DNA of 45,496 bases from Acanthaster planci (taxonomy: Eukaryota > Echinodermata > Asteroidea > Valvatida > Acanthasteridae): positions 2,237,905-2,283,400 of the forward strand of contig NW_019091362.1 of assembly GCF_001949145.1 (NCBI RefSeq), given 5' to 3'. The notes beneath the pieces are model-generated. The model was not told the DNA's origin, made no database searches, and worked only from the letters and a program-made list of their open reading frames with translations. Below, piece after piece: positions 11,201-21,610 of this stretch (positions within the stretch are counted from its first letter, which is position 1; each line of letters opens with the position of its first letter). The position numbers and the translations under genes were made by a program.

Positions 11201-14200
11201 ACTCACAAAAGAGTAACTGCCACAGGGTGCTACCATAAAAGTTCACTCCTACAGTCTAAGTTCTCTGTCGCTCCTTTGAAGATGCTCTCCCTCAATTGTC
11301 ATTGCTAACTGTTCAGTGATTGCCGCCGAGGATGAAGTCAGTGAGGATGCCTCCGTCCAGGCCGACGATACAAGAGAGAGAGAGTTGGAGCATCTCATGC
11401 AGCAGCAGACCCTCTTGCAGAGCAAAGAATCCATGGAATCGCTGGAGAACCTGCAGAAAGACCTTGTGTCCCTGAATTCCCTCCTGCACCAGTTTGCGAC
11501 ACACGTCAGGGTAAGTCATGGAGTCTGTGCTGCCGGTCATCTGTGTTGGGGGCCCAGAAGGGATATGTACTGTTTGTGTCATGATGGTGCTCAGTTTCAA
11601 CAATGTATCAGAAGCATATTTACATGTGAGGGTAGAAGAGAATGCATATTTCACTTCTTTCCAATAATTATAATTATAATTGAGGTTGAACAAAGAAAAA
11701 TTAAAATGAGAAGGATTTGGTCTAGCACCTGTTTAAGTTTGCTCATATCATGACTTCAGGTGTCATCCTTGGTCGTGTGGCATGTATGAGTTGACTGAAT
11801 CTGAATAGCGGTGGCATAGCTAGGGTAAAGTTTCTGACAGGGTATCTAGGGGGGGGTAGACATTTTTTCAGTGGGATACTGAATGGTAAATGAACTGTGG
11901 CTTGCCTGTACATCGACAGTGCGCATAGCAAAAATTCAAATTGGGGCACCAGGGGGTATAGACTAGAGCCCCAGTTTGATGTTCAAACGTGACCAGTGCA
12001 ACTCCTCCAGCAAATTGGTTGTTCCATCCCTATTCAAAGTGTAAGCCGAGACCACCCTCTCATGGTTGATTTGATGCTCTGAGCAGTTTTCACTTGAATG
12101 TGCACAAACCTGTAAGACAGGAATGCACCTTAGGAAGGGTACACATGAGGAATATGGCAATTGATTCTCCCCTAGTCATGGTATTTGTAAACAATGTCAT
12201 TTCTAAGAAAGTAAATAAGCTTGGAGACCATGCAAGTTGCAAACTTTGGTCCTCTCCTTGTGAGAAAATTTGGGTCATTTTCCCAATAGTACGTCTATGT
12301 CCAGGCAGTACAAATGTCTTCATTTCTTTGTTTTTCAGGTTCAAGGCGAAGCTGTTGACAACATTGCTGATAATATAGACAAGTCGGAGGAGAATGTTAC
12401 CACTGGTCGCAGACACCTAATCAAGGTAATGTCTTTGTGAAATTGTGGTTTGTGAAAGCCATTTAACTAGTGCCTGACCTAACGATTCACACCATGCATA
12501 TCGGTTCAACCGCTACCAAACATGCATCTCGTGACCAAATCTGCAAAGAAAATTCCTAGGTCAGCATTCGGAAGGTACCACTGCTGTTCAGGTTTGTTTT
12601 TCTAGGTGTTAACCATTTCTGTTCATGACCATTGCAGCCAGGTAACGAACAATCCACCTAGTGTTGTTTGGGGTGCAATTTACCAATACAATTGGTCACA
12701 AACCAGCCATTTGACAGCATTTGGGCAACCCCAACTGTTTCAAAGAGTTAGGTGTGTGTTATAGTATGTGCCAACGTCATGTTTTGTCCAGACCTCTTGC
12801 CAGTAGAATCCAGTTTTTATTTGTGTCACACTGTCGTGGATGAAATGCCACACTGACATGTTTTAGATGAATTGTGCTGGGTGTGAGCCGCAAAAGATGG
12901 CGAAGGTTGAGAAACTTTCTGTAGATGTTTACCAACCATAGTTGGGCAAGTCAAACCACAGAGCTACAGATGGGACCATCCCAACTATAGTCTGGGTTGA
13001 TTTCATAGTTGGGGTGTAACATGATCCAGTCGCTTTTTGTAACTGGCCCTCAGCTGATTTTTCAATTTAATAGGTATGTATTTGTGCCGAGGGACAAATT
13101 CTATGCACACAACACCTTAAAATTTTACCATGTAAACCAACACAAGTCAGAAGCTACTCAAGTAACCCCATAAACTTTTTAAATTACTGTAAAACGTAGG
13201 CATACTAATTAAACAAGTCAAGTTCAATTGTAACTGTATCAGACACTATTACAGTCATTTTGAGACTTAAAGTATTTGCATGCCATCTATTCCTTCTGTA
13301 ATCTTTTTGACGTTTTGTGCGCCTGAGTTCGCAGTTTACAAAGTAGTGATGTACCCTTGCAAGGGATTGTATATTTGGGGACCCCGTTCCTATAATAGAA
13401 GGGAGACCTACATTTTAACTTTTGGATTCACCTTGGTAGATGACTACGACATCATGTCCAGTAACTGTAGAGTAGTTGTTTTGAAAAGTGGGCAGGCTTT
13501 GGAGTTGTGATGGAAATTATGAGGGGAAAGTGTCAGTGTCACACGTGACTCGTGGTGGATTCAAATTTGCATGGCTGGTTTATCAGTAAGAAAGTCACAT
13601 TTTCTCACAATTTACAATTCGAAATTTCCCCAAAAATAGGGTTAGTGTGATAAAAAAAAGCATTGCCTTTTATTTTTGGGGGGCTGACCAGTTTGCAAGA
13701 TTTAAATGACCAAAAAATGGGGTCCCAAATATACAACCTGCCCTTACCTGAGTGAGGTTGGATCTCAGGTTGCAGGCCTTTATAACCAGGCCCTAAATTG
13801 CCGGCGAGGACCAAATCACAATTTGCATGCTGTTAAATTCTCTGCCATGGCATTTTGTGGCGCGTGGACTGGATGGTTTGTGGAAAAGAGAGATGGAAGC
13901 TACCCGCACGGCTGCCAGCTTGTATGCCTGAATATATTGGACAAAACGGTGCCCCCGCCACTTTGCTCTATTCGATGATGTAGTGTAGGCCTAACATTTC
14001 AAAATGGCAGTGGGCATCTTGACTGCTTTTAGGGGCAATACACTTTGGATAGAGACTTCTTTAAGAGCCGTTTGTTAAGCCACTAAAAATTTGAAAGAGA
14101 AAGAAAGGTGAAAAACTGAGCTTTTGTTTTATGTATGTCTTGAACCCCTGAGACGGCTTTCTGAAGTGATATTTATCACTGTTGTCTATACGTGGCAGCT

Positions 14201-16477
14201 TATCCCTAGCAGTATAGCACAGAACAACCTCAACCCCATGGGCTGCATGCGCGTTCCTTCACTAGCACAAGGCATGGTGGGAACCAACATGGTACGGTAC
14301 AGCAAGATCGTACCCATAGGAACAAGATTGCTCATAGAGAGCTTACAAGTACACCTAGAGGTGACGCGGGGCAAGTATAATTGTCCTAGAACACATGAAC
14401 AACTTGGAACCTCACGGAAGCCTATGCGTGCACGTGAAACGCGCATAAGTGCAGTGATGAGACGTGACGCTCATCTAAATTGATGACGTCAGAAAGATAA
14501 AAAAGCTTCATGCGCGTAGAAGTCTACGGACGTACTGAACCGCGTGAGCACGTCAGCGATAATGCCAGCGTAATCGAGCACAATCTCGCCCTGTTCTTGT
14601 GCCAGAGTTGCATAACGTAAGAGAATAGGCCTGTCATCTCCAGCGTTACGGTTATGTCCATGGCGGGACCATCATGAGCGACTGGTGTCAGGCCTATTCC
14701 TTTACGTTACGCCAAGTTGAAGTTTGCCCAAGCACAGGGCGACATGATTATAGATTACGCTCCCATTTAACACGCTTACAGGATCACGCAGTTCAGTCCG
14801 CAGTCTTCTACATGTACGCACATGACTTATTGAAAATTATACTGCGGTCATCGGACCTCGGATAAGCCTAGTGAATATAATTATTTTTTTAGTATAGTAT
14901 TGGGCTACGACATGGGGCAATGGAGATATTAATTTCTGAAAATCTGGCATGACGTAGTAAAAGCTCGTTTTAAAAAAGTTTAAAATTTCATCCTTCTTTT
15001 AAATGACAAAACTCCATAAAAAGAATATACCGCCTACAACGCCCAAAATGTGTCGACCCTTTCCAAACGCGCATCGTGATTGGCCAACACGTTGCAAACT
15101 CTTGCAGGCGCACTATTGTGAATCGCCCGTATTGTTCGTGCGTAATGGGACGATTTTACGCGTCCAGCGTCACCTCGTGTGACTTCGTTGTTAGTAACAG
15201 CGCCACCAAGTGCCAGCTTGATGTGTAGTACCGTGAATGGAAACTTGGCAATACGCCAATACAGAGTGAGCTCGAAAGAATGCACTGCCAACCATAATCC
15301 AGCTACTAAAGAAGCGCGTCCGGCAGTTGTCCTGACACGATGGTAAATTACAAACGGAATGCTAACTGATATTCCCACAGTTTCTCTGGCTTTGTGCCAC
15401 AGATCTGCCTTACCCGTATCTATCCCACGCAAATGTGCACTTTCTCTCCCGCCTACGTATCGTCTGATGGCTTTCAGGATTATTCTTAGACAGTGACGTA
15501 AATCTGCCTCGACAAGTGGAGGACTAGGGATCAACATGAAATTCATGAATGTGTAATGAAATGTTTATACTAGCTACGGAGGCTAAAAACCAACTCGAAA
15601 TTAAACAATCTCGAAAATGCTGTATTATCAGAAACTTGCATTTACGATGCAGAGTAGTGACATGTAATAACCGATTCATTGCAGTGGTGGTTCAAACGTT
15701 TTAAACGTCTTAACAATGACATTTGAAAGATCGACGTGCGGTTCTTATTTCTTATCCCATCTGCGCAATTTTCTCTGTTCAGCTTTTGAAGGGCTTACAT
15801 TTCCCAGTGTGGTATACCTCATCTCATTGGCCCTGTTGTCATTACACCTTTCCCCTGTGGAAAGAATTTCCGCGGTGGTTTGTCCTTCAATTGTAGTCAA
15901 CAGTTTTTGCCTTGTTTAGCAGGATACGACAAAAGCTGGACAACGTTGTTACCTGGCGGTTACATTTCGTCGTTTTACTGTCGAAGGTTTAAAAAACCAA
16001 TCCGTAGAATTCACCACTAGTTTGTGGAAAGCCTCTCCCTCGAGATTCTGTCGCTTCAACAGGGGGATTAGGAGATCCGTCAAAACAAGGCGAAACAAGA
16101 AAACAAGAAGTTCATAAATCTTTCTAAGCCATAGCTCAAGGTGAAGTTGTTTTATGGAGGAAATGTTTACCAACTATCTTAATTGATTGTTGTTTTTCTG
16201 GTTATAGGCCTCCACAATAAAAGCTGCCGTGTTGCCTGTGGGCGGCGCAATCATCGGTGGTTGTCTCGGCGGCCCAGTGGGTCTGTACGCCGGCCTTAAG
16301 GTCGGCACTGTGGCCGCCATAGGGGGCAGCGCTCTGGGCTTCGTCAGTGGCCGGCTCTTGAAGAAACGGAGGGACAAACAGGCAAGCGTGGAGCTGGAGG
16401 AGATGGACAGGGCTCAACAGCCGAGAAGAAGAGCCTCTGATCCGGGGCCTTCCAGCATGGAGAAGAAAAACAGATGA
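8036..16477 (+). CDS. STX17: Syntaxin-17 (Qa-SNARE of autophagosome-lysosome fusion), six coding exons
   Basis: Joined exons (8036-8200, 9700-9765, 10567-10813, 11317-11510, 12339-12425, 16208-16477) give a 342-residue protein; human STX17 has 302. Every junction is GT..AG with compatible phase. The N-terminal block (around residues 39-100) matches the vertebrate N-terminal domain almost position for position (TDLERLRQHR, VNIEK, TVQQLKANIREMEK). A SNARE motif spans about residues 200-253, with the zero-layer Gln at Q226. The C-terminal hairpin (about 257-304) holds the hallmark glycine-rich segments (GGAIIGG, GGPVG, GGSALG) with Lys284 between the two membrane segments. The family drives fusion of closed autophagosomes with lysosomes together with SNAP29 and VAMP8, and also acts at ER-mitochondria contacts. 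The basic Arg/Lys and Ser tail faces the cytosol. The start ATG has A at -3 and G at +4, with an in-frame upstream stop. Identification is firm. Confidence 0.95.
8201..9699 (+). other. STX17 intron 1
   Basis: A 1.5-kb intron. Apart from the dispersed element at 8972-9291 I see no gene in it. Its start overlaps a short antisense ORF that is a shadow of exon 1. Confidence 0.8.
8972..9291. mobile_element. Dispersed repeat copy A, flanked by an 11-bp direct repeat
   Basis: The block starting CATGGGCGTTAATTGG continues through a G-run, GACATGGCCCC, a C-run, TTCCAAAACCTAAA and GAGCATCTATACTC. It recurs in the same orientation at 42732-42935. The 11-mer TGGACTGGTGC occurs at 8962-8972 and again at 9292-9302, as expected for a target-site duplication around an inserted copy. 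No coding capacity is seen, so the class (SINE/LINE fragment or other) is unknown. Confidence 0.75.
9700..9765 (+). CDS. STX17: STX17 exon 2 (residues 56-77)
   Basis: A 66-bp microexon with acceptor TTTCCAG|TTT and donor CAG|GTAATT, phase 0 at both ends. Its 22 residues match the vertebrate W-x-KL-x5-N-A-x2-TVQ block. A second AG six bases inside (9704-9705) is in frame and could act as a tandem acceptor, dropping residues Phe56-Gln57. Confidence 0.92.
9766..10566 (+). other. STX17 intron 2
   Basis: An AT-rich 0.8-kb intron. It contains an 83-codon ORF (9834-10085) without recognisable motifs, and nothing else that I can name. Confidence 0.75.
10567..10813 (+). CDS. STX17: STX17 exon 3 (residues 78-159, part of 160)
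   Basis: Acceptor TTCGCAG|CAA and donor GAAG|GTGAGC; phase 0 in, phase 1 out. It opens with QLKANIREMEK, matching the vertebrate N-terminal helix, and keeps the P-x-KEE core (SPIKEE). It then becomes a variable acidic, Ser/Asp-rich linker in the second half. Confidence 0.93.
11317..11510 (+). CDS. STX17: STX17 exon 4 (end of linker and first half of SNARE motif)
   Basis: Acceptor GTTCAG|TGATT completes a Val codon split after exon 3. The donor is AGG|GTAAGT, phase 0. It encodes residues 160-224: an acidic linker, a Gln-rich helix and the N-terminal half of the SNARE heptads (LENLQKDLVSLNSLL). Leu202 sits where human STX17 has Trp172. Confidence 0.93.
12339..12425 (+). CDS. STX17: STX17 exon 5 (SNARE zero layer and second half)
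   Basis: Acceptor TTTTTCAG|GTT and donor AAG|GTAATG; 29 codons, phase 0 at both ends. It carries the zero-layer Gln226 and the VDNIADNI heptad that matches the vertebrate IDSIADHV. The position of human Ser202 is Asn232 here. Confidence 0.92.
13361..13746. repeat. Short inverted repeat pair around 385 bp
   Basis: TTGTATATTTGGGGACCCC near 13368-13385 is matched in reverse complement by GGGGTCCCAAATATACAA at 13719-13736. The outer GGG/CCC bases also pair. The inner parts do not match, so this is at most a degraded terminal-inverted-repeat element. Confidence 0.35.
14508..14825. mobile_element. Imperfect inverted-repeat (MITE-like) element
   Basis: Arms of about 125-135 bp (14508-14640 and 14687-14825) are reverse complements with small gaps. 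They share CTGAACYGCGTGA, AGCGTAATC, TCGCCCTGT and AATAGGCCTG, separated by about 50 bp of loop. The short plus-strand ORF over the right arm is a by-product. No transposase or clear target duplication is seen. Confidence 0.7.
15034..15546 (-). other. 170-codon antisense ORF in STX17 intron 5, unknown status
   Basis: This is the longest single open frame in the window. It runs from ATG to stop on the strand opposite STX17. I recognise no domain. There is a Leu/Val/Ile-rich middle (around residues 55-100) and an Arg-rich end. The DNA is CpG-rich, and parts look like repeat sequence (a CCAAT-like GATTGGCC and a block of short alternating CG motifs). The frame could be a transposable-element by-product or chance, or an unannotated exon. 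I would not call it a gene without transcript evidence. Confidence 0.25.
16208..16477 (+). CDS. STX17: STX17 exon 6 (glycine-zipper membrane hairpin, cytosolic tail, stop)
   Basis: Acceptor GTTATAG|GCC, stop TGA at 16475-16477. It encodes residues 254-342. Two small-residue-rich membrane segments form the hairpin, separated by a short Gly/Lys turn. The tail is about 38 residues, begins KKRR and contains RRRASDP, a basophilic-kinase-type site. Confidence 0.95.
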   Translation, partial: ASTIKAAVLPVGGAIIGGCLGGPVGLYAGLKVGTVAAIGGSALGFVSGRLLKKRRDKQASVELEEMDRAQQPRRRASDPGPSSMEKKNR

Positions 16478-17010
16478 AGCTGGGCTAGCGACTCTGGGGA
16501 AAAGGGAAGAAAAAAAGTGCACCAAGAACAGCAGGGACGCTGGCAGTGAGAGTGAATATCCTCAGCAGTTAAATGTAAGACTTGACGGGGTTGTTTTGCC
16601 GAGGACTATAGTTTTGATCGGCTGCAGTATCATCCCAACCCTTGGTGTTTAAGCACACAGTTTATCTGCTTTGTGACGGAATCCACGGGAAATAATGCGC
16701 CCAGTATACTTGAAAACGTGGTCGATGAGATTTTTTCAAAATTTATGCACCTGCTTCAACTCGGCACAAAGGCTTTGCTAGTTCTGAATTTCTCAGTGCG
16801 TTGTGTGTTTCTTTTTACAATTGAACTTGACTCTCCTCAGTTTATCAGTTTATTTAAACGCATAGAAATCGGAAGTTCTATGAGAATCTGCATGTTTTTC
16901 ATTTGTTTATTTATTGTAAACTGCATGATGTGACTTGCCATATCTGTGCACATATCTTGCTTTCTTCGGGAATTCTTGTATGTGTAATAAATTGAAATCT
17001 AGAATAGCTT
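16478..17010 (+). other. STX17 3' UTR
   Basis: Sequence from the stop codon to a predicted cleavage site 15-25 bp after the AATAAA at 16986. The 86-codon ORF inside (16673-16933) shows no motif and is probably chance. A longer isoform ending after the second AATAAA at 18082 is possible. Confidence 0.6.
16986..16991 (+). promoter_or_regulatory. Poly(A) signal AATAAA for STX17
   Basis: A canonical hexamer about 510 bp downstream of the STX17 stop on the coding strand. A T/G-containing stretch follows within about 50 bp. Confidence 0.6.
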
Positions 17011-17126
17011 CCCAGTTCAGTCATTAGTGTCAAGGTATTAATACCTTAAAGATATGCCGCACAAATGCGAGGTGTTTAACAAAAACGTAAGTTGTTGAAA
17101 ATTCTTCTTAACCAAGAGTTATAGGC

Positions 17127-17372
17127 CAGGGCCGTTTTCCAATACTCGACTTCGTCTCCGTCTCAGGCCTCGTCCCCAAAACCAGTCCCCGATTGTGGGC
17201 CTGAAGCGTTTGAATTACATTGGATTACTGTATTTTTTGGCTTTCTTGCATCTTATTTGATGTTTTGTCCCACTATTGGACTGATTACTGCACTTACAGC
17301 TTCAAAGTCAGCTTATAAAAGACAGTTGAAGCCTGAGACGGAGCCGAAGTTGAGTATTGGAAAACGGCCCTG
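17127..17372. mobile_element. hAT-like MITE, 246 bp, ~41-bp terminal inverted repeats
   Basis: The left terminus CAGGGCCGTTTTCCAATACT continues as an inverted repeat through GTCTCAGGC. The right terminus is its reverse complement (GCCTGAGAC through AAAACGGCCCTG), with only about three mismatches in 41 bp. A CAGGG start is typical of hAT-superfamily ends. The flanking octamers (TTATAGGC and CAGGAAGC) do not match, so no intact target duplication is visible. Confidence 0.85.
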
Positions 17373-19071
17373 CAGGAAGCACGTTAAAGTGTCCAGGATA
17401 AAGATATCATATACCTCTTGCAGATGGTTTTGTTTGGGTTTTATCTTTTTATGTTTTTCGAGGATTTAGTAATTATGAAATTGATGTACAATGAATTAGA
17501 GGGAGTTTGGTTTTTGGAAGCAATGGGAGACTTTGAGAGGCATGGAGCCGGTCCTTTTCCGCGGTTGTACGCGTGCTCAGAACTTACGCGCATCAACATA
17601 AAAAGGACCGTTGTGTCTGCCGCCTCCAAGCGTCTCAAAGTCCCCCTTTCTGGCAAATCTATTGCTTAAGAACACAAGCCTCTTCACTGAAATTTCCTTC
17701 CAGGAGTTGGAATCCGCACCTCACAGATCGCCGTTTCGTATAATTTTGCTCGATTGTGCTTATTTAGGGCTTTCCTTTTCTTCCATTTACCCTGGATGTG
17801 ATGGCGTCGCGCGTTTAAAACTCCATTCCACAGTGCTCTGAATAGTCGTGTATTTGTAGGGTTGCTCTAGGCGCGCTCAACTGACCTTAAGGGACAGATG
17901 GTGCTGGCGTGGGCGCAACATGACACCAATGCTCTTTTGATCAAGAGAAACAAAGAAAAATTGTATTGAATATAGTCCTGTATTCATTTGATTCCTGATG
18001 GAGACATTCCTCGTTATAGCTAAGAGGGTTTTTTTACATGTAATTATCACTATATGTGAATATGTACATGACTTTGTAACGAATAAACGTAAAGTACACC
18101 CAGTGTGAGACTAAATTTCTGGCACAGTTTCTTAAATTTCGCAGTGATAAAAAGCATTTCCAAAGAATTTTACCAAACTTGAGTCAATGAACTCATGAAG
18201 TATAGGAATGAAGGTCTTATACTAGTTGTATATTTATTTTTACAAAAAGGTTCATTTAGGGTACTTGTATGAATTCCTTCACGTGTAAATACTGTAGTTT
18301 GCAACATGTGACTGGCCCCCTCGAAGCTAGTGGTTTCGGTTGTGTATTTAGATGAAACGGCATGCTCGTAAATTGCACGTACAAGGATTGTATTAATCGG
18401 TACAGGTTTTAGTGTCGGTAAGATTACTTGCCATTTTGCTGATTTTTCAAATCCGCACTTTTCCCGTCAAGCCCTCGTTTGAGTTCCATGGCAACGCAGT
18501 TCTTTGGTCTGTATCAAAACTTTAAACTTAGCAGATAAGTTTCAAGGAAGTTTTGTCTTTTAATAGTTAGATAATCCGGAAATTTTCATTGTTATCGAAA
18601 GAATTGATACACTTCGTATTTCTCTGTTTCTGGACACCCAAGAACTGAGTTCAAGTGTGAACAGGGGTCTTTTATTATTGCGTGCCTGTGTACAATCACG
18701 AAATAACCAAAGGAAGGTATGGTTATTATTTTCAGTTGAAGCATCATTTTACTTTCCCGTCATGATTATTCATTTAGTCACCAAGTAAACCGTTAATGAA
18801 TTGTACAGTACATGTTCTCCTGAAGTGTGTTTAGGGAATAAAAAAAGGACATTGTCAAATTTTGAGGGTCTTTTTTTTTTAATATTATTTAGAAATATCA
18901 GAAACTGGTGTTTGCCAAAATTCCTTGAAATGGTCTAGAACTATAGTTTTAGGAGTTTGATAGAAATCCCTTTTCTTCACAACGGACAAATTCTGCGTAA
19001 TAAAACTGTCGTTTTTGTTTGACACGGTGCAAAGCAATCAATTCCGCAAAGCAATCAAATCAAGTTGCACA
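17373..19071. other. Spacer downstream of STX17, nothing recognised
   Basis: AT-rich sequence with short ORFs only. An AATAAA at 18082-18087 could serve a longer STX17 transcript. No coding or RNA gene is seen. Confidence 0.6.
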
Positions 19072-19314
19072 CACTGCAAAAACTGGGGTGTTAAATTTAA
19101 CACCCGCGGTGTTATCAGAAGACTACACCAACACTTTTCACTGGTGTTAAAATTTTGGTGTTATTTGGTGTTACTTGTAACACCTTCTAGTGCACTGTAA
19201 CACTTATAGGTGTGCAGAGTAACATCATCAGTGTTAAAGTAACACCCTATATTAAGGTGTGGTCATCTGATAACACCCAAAAGTGTTCAGTTTAACACCC
19301 GAGTTTTTACTGTG
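19072..19314. mobile_element. GTGTTA-rich MITE, 243 bp
   Basis: The termini CACTGCAAAAACT and AGTTTTTACTGTG are imperfect inverted repeats, continued by GGGGTGTTAAA / TTTAACACCCG. The interior is packed with GTGTTA and its complement TAACAC, more than a dozen copies on both strands. This composition is familiar from MITE families of many aquatic animals. No target duplication could be fixed. Confidence 0.8.
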
Positions 19315-20432
19315 CAGGCGATAACCATCGCTATCAGCAGACCCAAAGTGCAATTTCATCCGTCAGCGCTGACAGATGGTAAAACCCGCAGGAGCCATTG
19401 TCATGATGTACGAAACGACAGTTGTTTGGCCACGCTTTCAATTAGTCTGGTTCCACAGTCCGGCGACCGTAAACGACTCTTCAGAAAGCGTAGATGAGAT
19501 ATAGCTGCAACGTGATTCACATCATCTCCTGCCCGTGTGAGAGTCATTGGTAGACCTATACCGTACTACCTTAAAGCCACACATTATCAAACGAACGATG
19601 CATGGACGAGGCTATTTCGTATAGGAAGACCTGCGTGTGCCACCTTTTCACATTTTTATCGTGCACGAGAAAAAAATTATGGTGAACTTACACAAAAGAA
19701 AAGAACAAGTGAGGTATATGTAAACGAAAGCAAAACTACAAGGTATGGTGTACTGACCAAAAGGGGTAAAATAAATCCAGTCCTTAGGCTTTATGAAATA
19801 TTGATGCTTTGCGTAATGCATCTCAATACCTCGTCTCACTTGCCTACTGAAAGCATTTAACTATTGCTATAGAGAGATAAGTGTGATACCAATATTCTAG
19901 TCTTACCCTGTGTTTCGTCATCAAATGATGCTTTACATGCTATTTTCGTTTCTGTCTCGGTTTATCTTTCGTTGCACACGTGACTGCTGTCTTTCTTTGC
20001 ATTTCATCTGAATGTCAGTGACCCTACCCCGTACAATAAACGTCTTCTACTAGTACGTACATGCTGCATGTGTTTGTGAGTTAAAAATTCCACACACACG
20101 CTTTAATTTTTCGGCCCAAAGACGAGGGGGAAAAGCGAATTACAATGTAAAGCATCTTAAGTGAATTGTAAATAATGCACGATTTGTAAACTTGAAATGT
20201 TCAGTTTTCAGACACCAAAGTCCTTAAAGGAACGAAGCGATTGGAAATATACCTTATTGAAAAAGAGAGCTTTGGAATGTTTTTCCAATGTAGTGTGTAA
20301 CACTAACACGGATAGCCACGTGGTCACGTAAAGGGGCGTCGTCCGCTTCGGGGCTCTGAATATGCATGGCGTTTCTGCGTCAGCATATGCCCGAGGCCAA
20401 CTTTGTACCGAGCTGTTGCTTTCACAACTAGT
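19315..20432. other. Intergenic, nothing recognised
   Basis: A 107-codon plus-strand ORF (19537-19860) has no recognisable domain and no supporting splice or start context. The remainder is non-coding as far as I can see. Confidence 0.55.
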
Positions 20433-21610
20433 TTATTCAAAAAGATGCCTACGTACGAATTGCTTAGTTTCGATCAGCAGGTATAAACACTGCCCATTGT
20501 AGTCAAGTATTGAAGGCCGCATCCTGAAAGTCTTCCAAAGGCTTATTGTTTTCCTTAGCCAAGTAAATTTCCCTATAAGTTTTTGTGAATTTTTATGTGT
20601 GGCCTTTGACAGAAGTGGCAAGTTTCTTTTGCTGTCCAGTGTATTTGCGTCGTAAGTGTTATCGCTGTGGTTGCTTTTTGTGAAGAGGGGTTGGTTCGTT
20701 TTTCCACTGACGACCAGCCATAGCTTGTCGACCTACGAGCGTGACATAGCGTGCAAAAATCTGTCGAATGTGGGTGCCCATTAAAGGAAAAAGACATGCC
20801 CTACACACCAAACTTCCCCCGTGGAGGGGACTAGTAACAACACAATATACTAATTTTTTTAATTAATCTCGTTATTTTTCTTGCATTCTCAACTTTTATT
20901 TTTTCCCTCGAATTTCGTAACACAAAACGAGCAAAACGTTTAACACAAGCAAACGGTGTCGTGGACAAGTATACTGAACAACGTTTAGTTACACTGATGC
21001 TTAAAGTACTGTGTAAGACATGCTTGCTGGGAAATTTAGCAAACTTTGGTAGGTTCATTACATTTACAGTCAGCTGTTCATACATCCCAGTGGTTTAGAC
21101 AAAATAGTTTGCAAAAATGACAGATTCTTTCACAGTCTAGTGTCATCTTTCCCCAAACGTGATTGCAAATAAACTCTCTACGATTGTATAGCTTTTGATT
21201 TAAAAATACATCAAGGTTGGCCGTGCCTTTGAGACTTAGGATTTTTGGCTTTTTGCATGACCTGCCGCAGTGAAACATTAGATTCAAACCTAAAAAACAA
21301 CATTTAAATACGTGTAGGGGCCTTGTACAAAGAAAAACCGCCGCACAAGCGGGTTCTTCTTCAGTTCTGCACTGAATTACTGTGGTGTCACTTTGTCATG
21401 AGTTTACCCTTTCCCTCTGAGCCATGTCTGACAATATGCAGTCGTTTTACACGTAAGACACATAGCATGAACAGGACCACAGTCATATGACTTTTTTATA
21501 AATCGATTTACCATTGTTGGACGACCTTTCAAGCGGTTAGTTTGTCTGAAATATTGAAGGCGAAGTTTTGTCTCGGAGCCCTTGAGACACTCGGCAATCA
21601 ATAACTATGG
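20433..21610 (-). pseudogene. Decayed C2H2 zinc-finger array
   Basis: Several minus-strand frames show C2H2 zinc-finger spacing broken by stops and frameshifts. Near 21600-21440 a frame reads ECLKG...LQY..RQTN, with Leu and the two His positions (now Phe and Asn) at finger spacing. GRP and F-x-KKS follow one finger period later, with the expected Cys replaced by Phe. Near 20950, PFACVKRFAR resembles the start of a finger. Near 20670-20590, HLRRKYTGQQK in one frame resembles the H-x3-H-TGEKP linker, and ETCHFCQ in the neighbouring frame supplies the next C-x2-C. No intact finger remains. The remnant may extend upstream toward 22.3 kb. The call rests on motif spacing alone. Confidence 0.5.

Larger units (their letters stand above)
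12426..16207 (+). other. STX17 intron 5 (3.8 kb, repeat-rich)
   Basis: The longest STX17 intron. It holds a weak 26-bp inverted pair (13361-13386 / 13718-13746), a ~320-bp inverted repeat (14508-14825) and a 170-codon ORF on the opposite strand (15034-15546). The rest shows nothing recognisable. Confidence 0.75.

Noticed and set aside
11313-11693. 126-codon minus-strand ORF
   Set aside because: Antisense shadow of STX17 exon 4 that runs on into intron sequence.
16202-16525. Minus-strand ORF over STX17 exon 6
   Set aside because: Antisense shadow of the glycine-rich hairpin exon.
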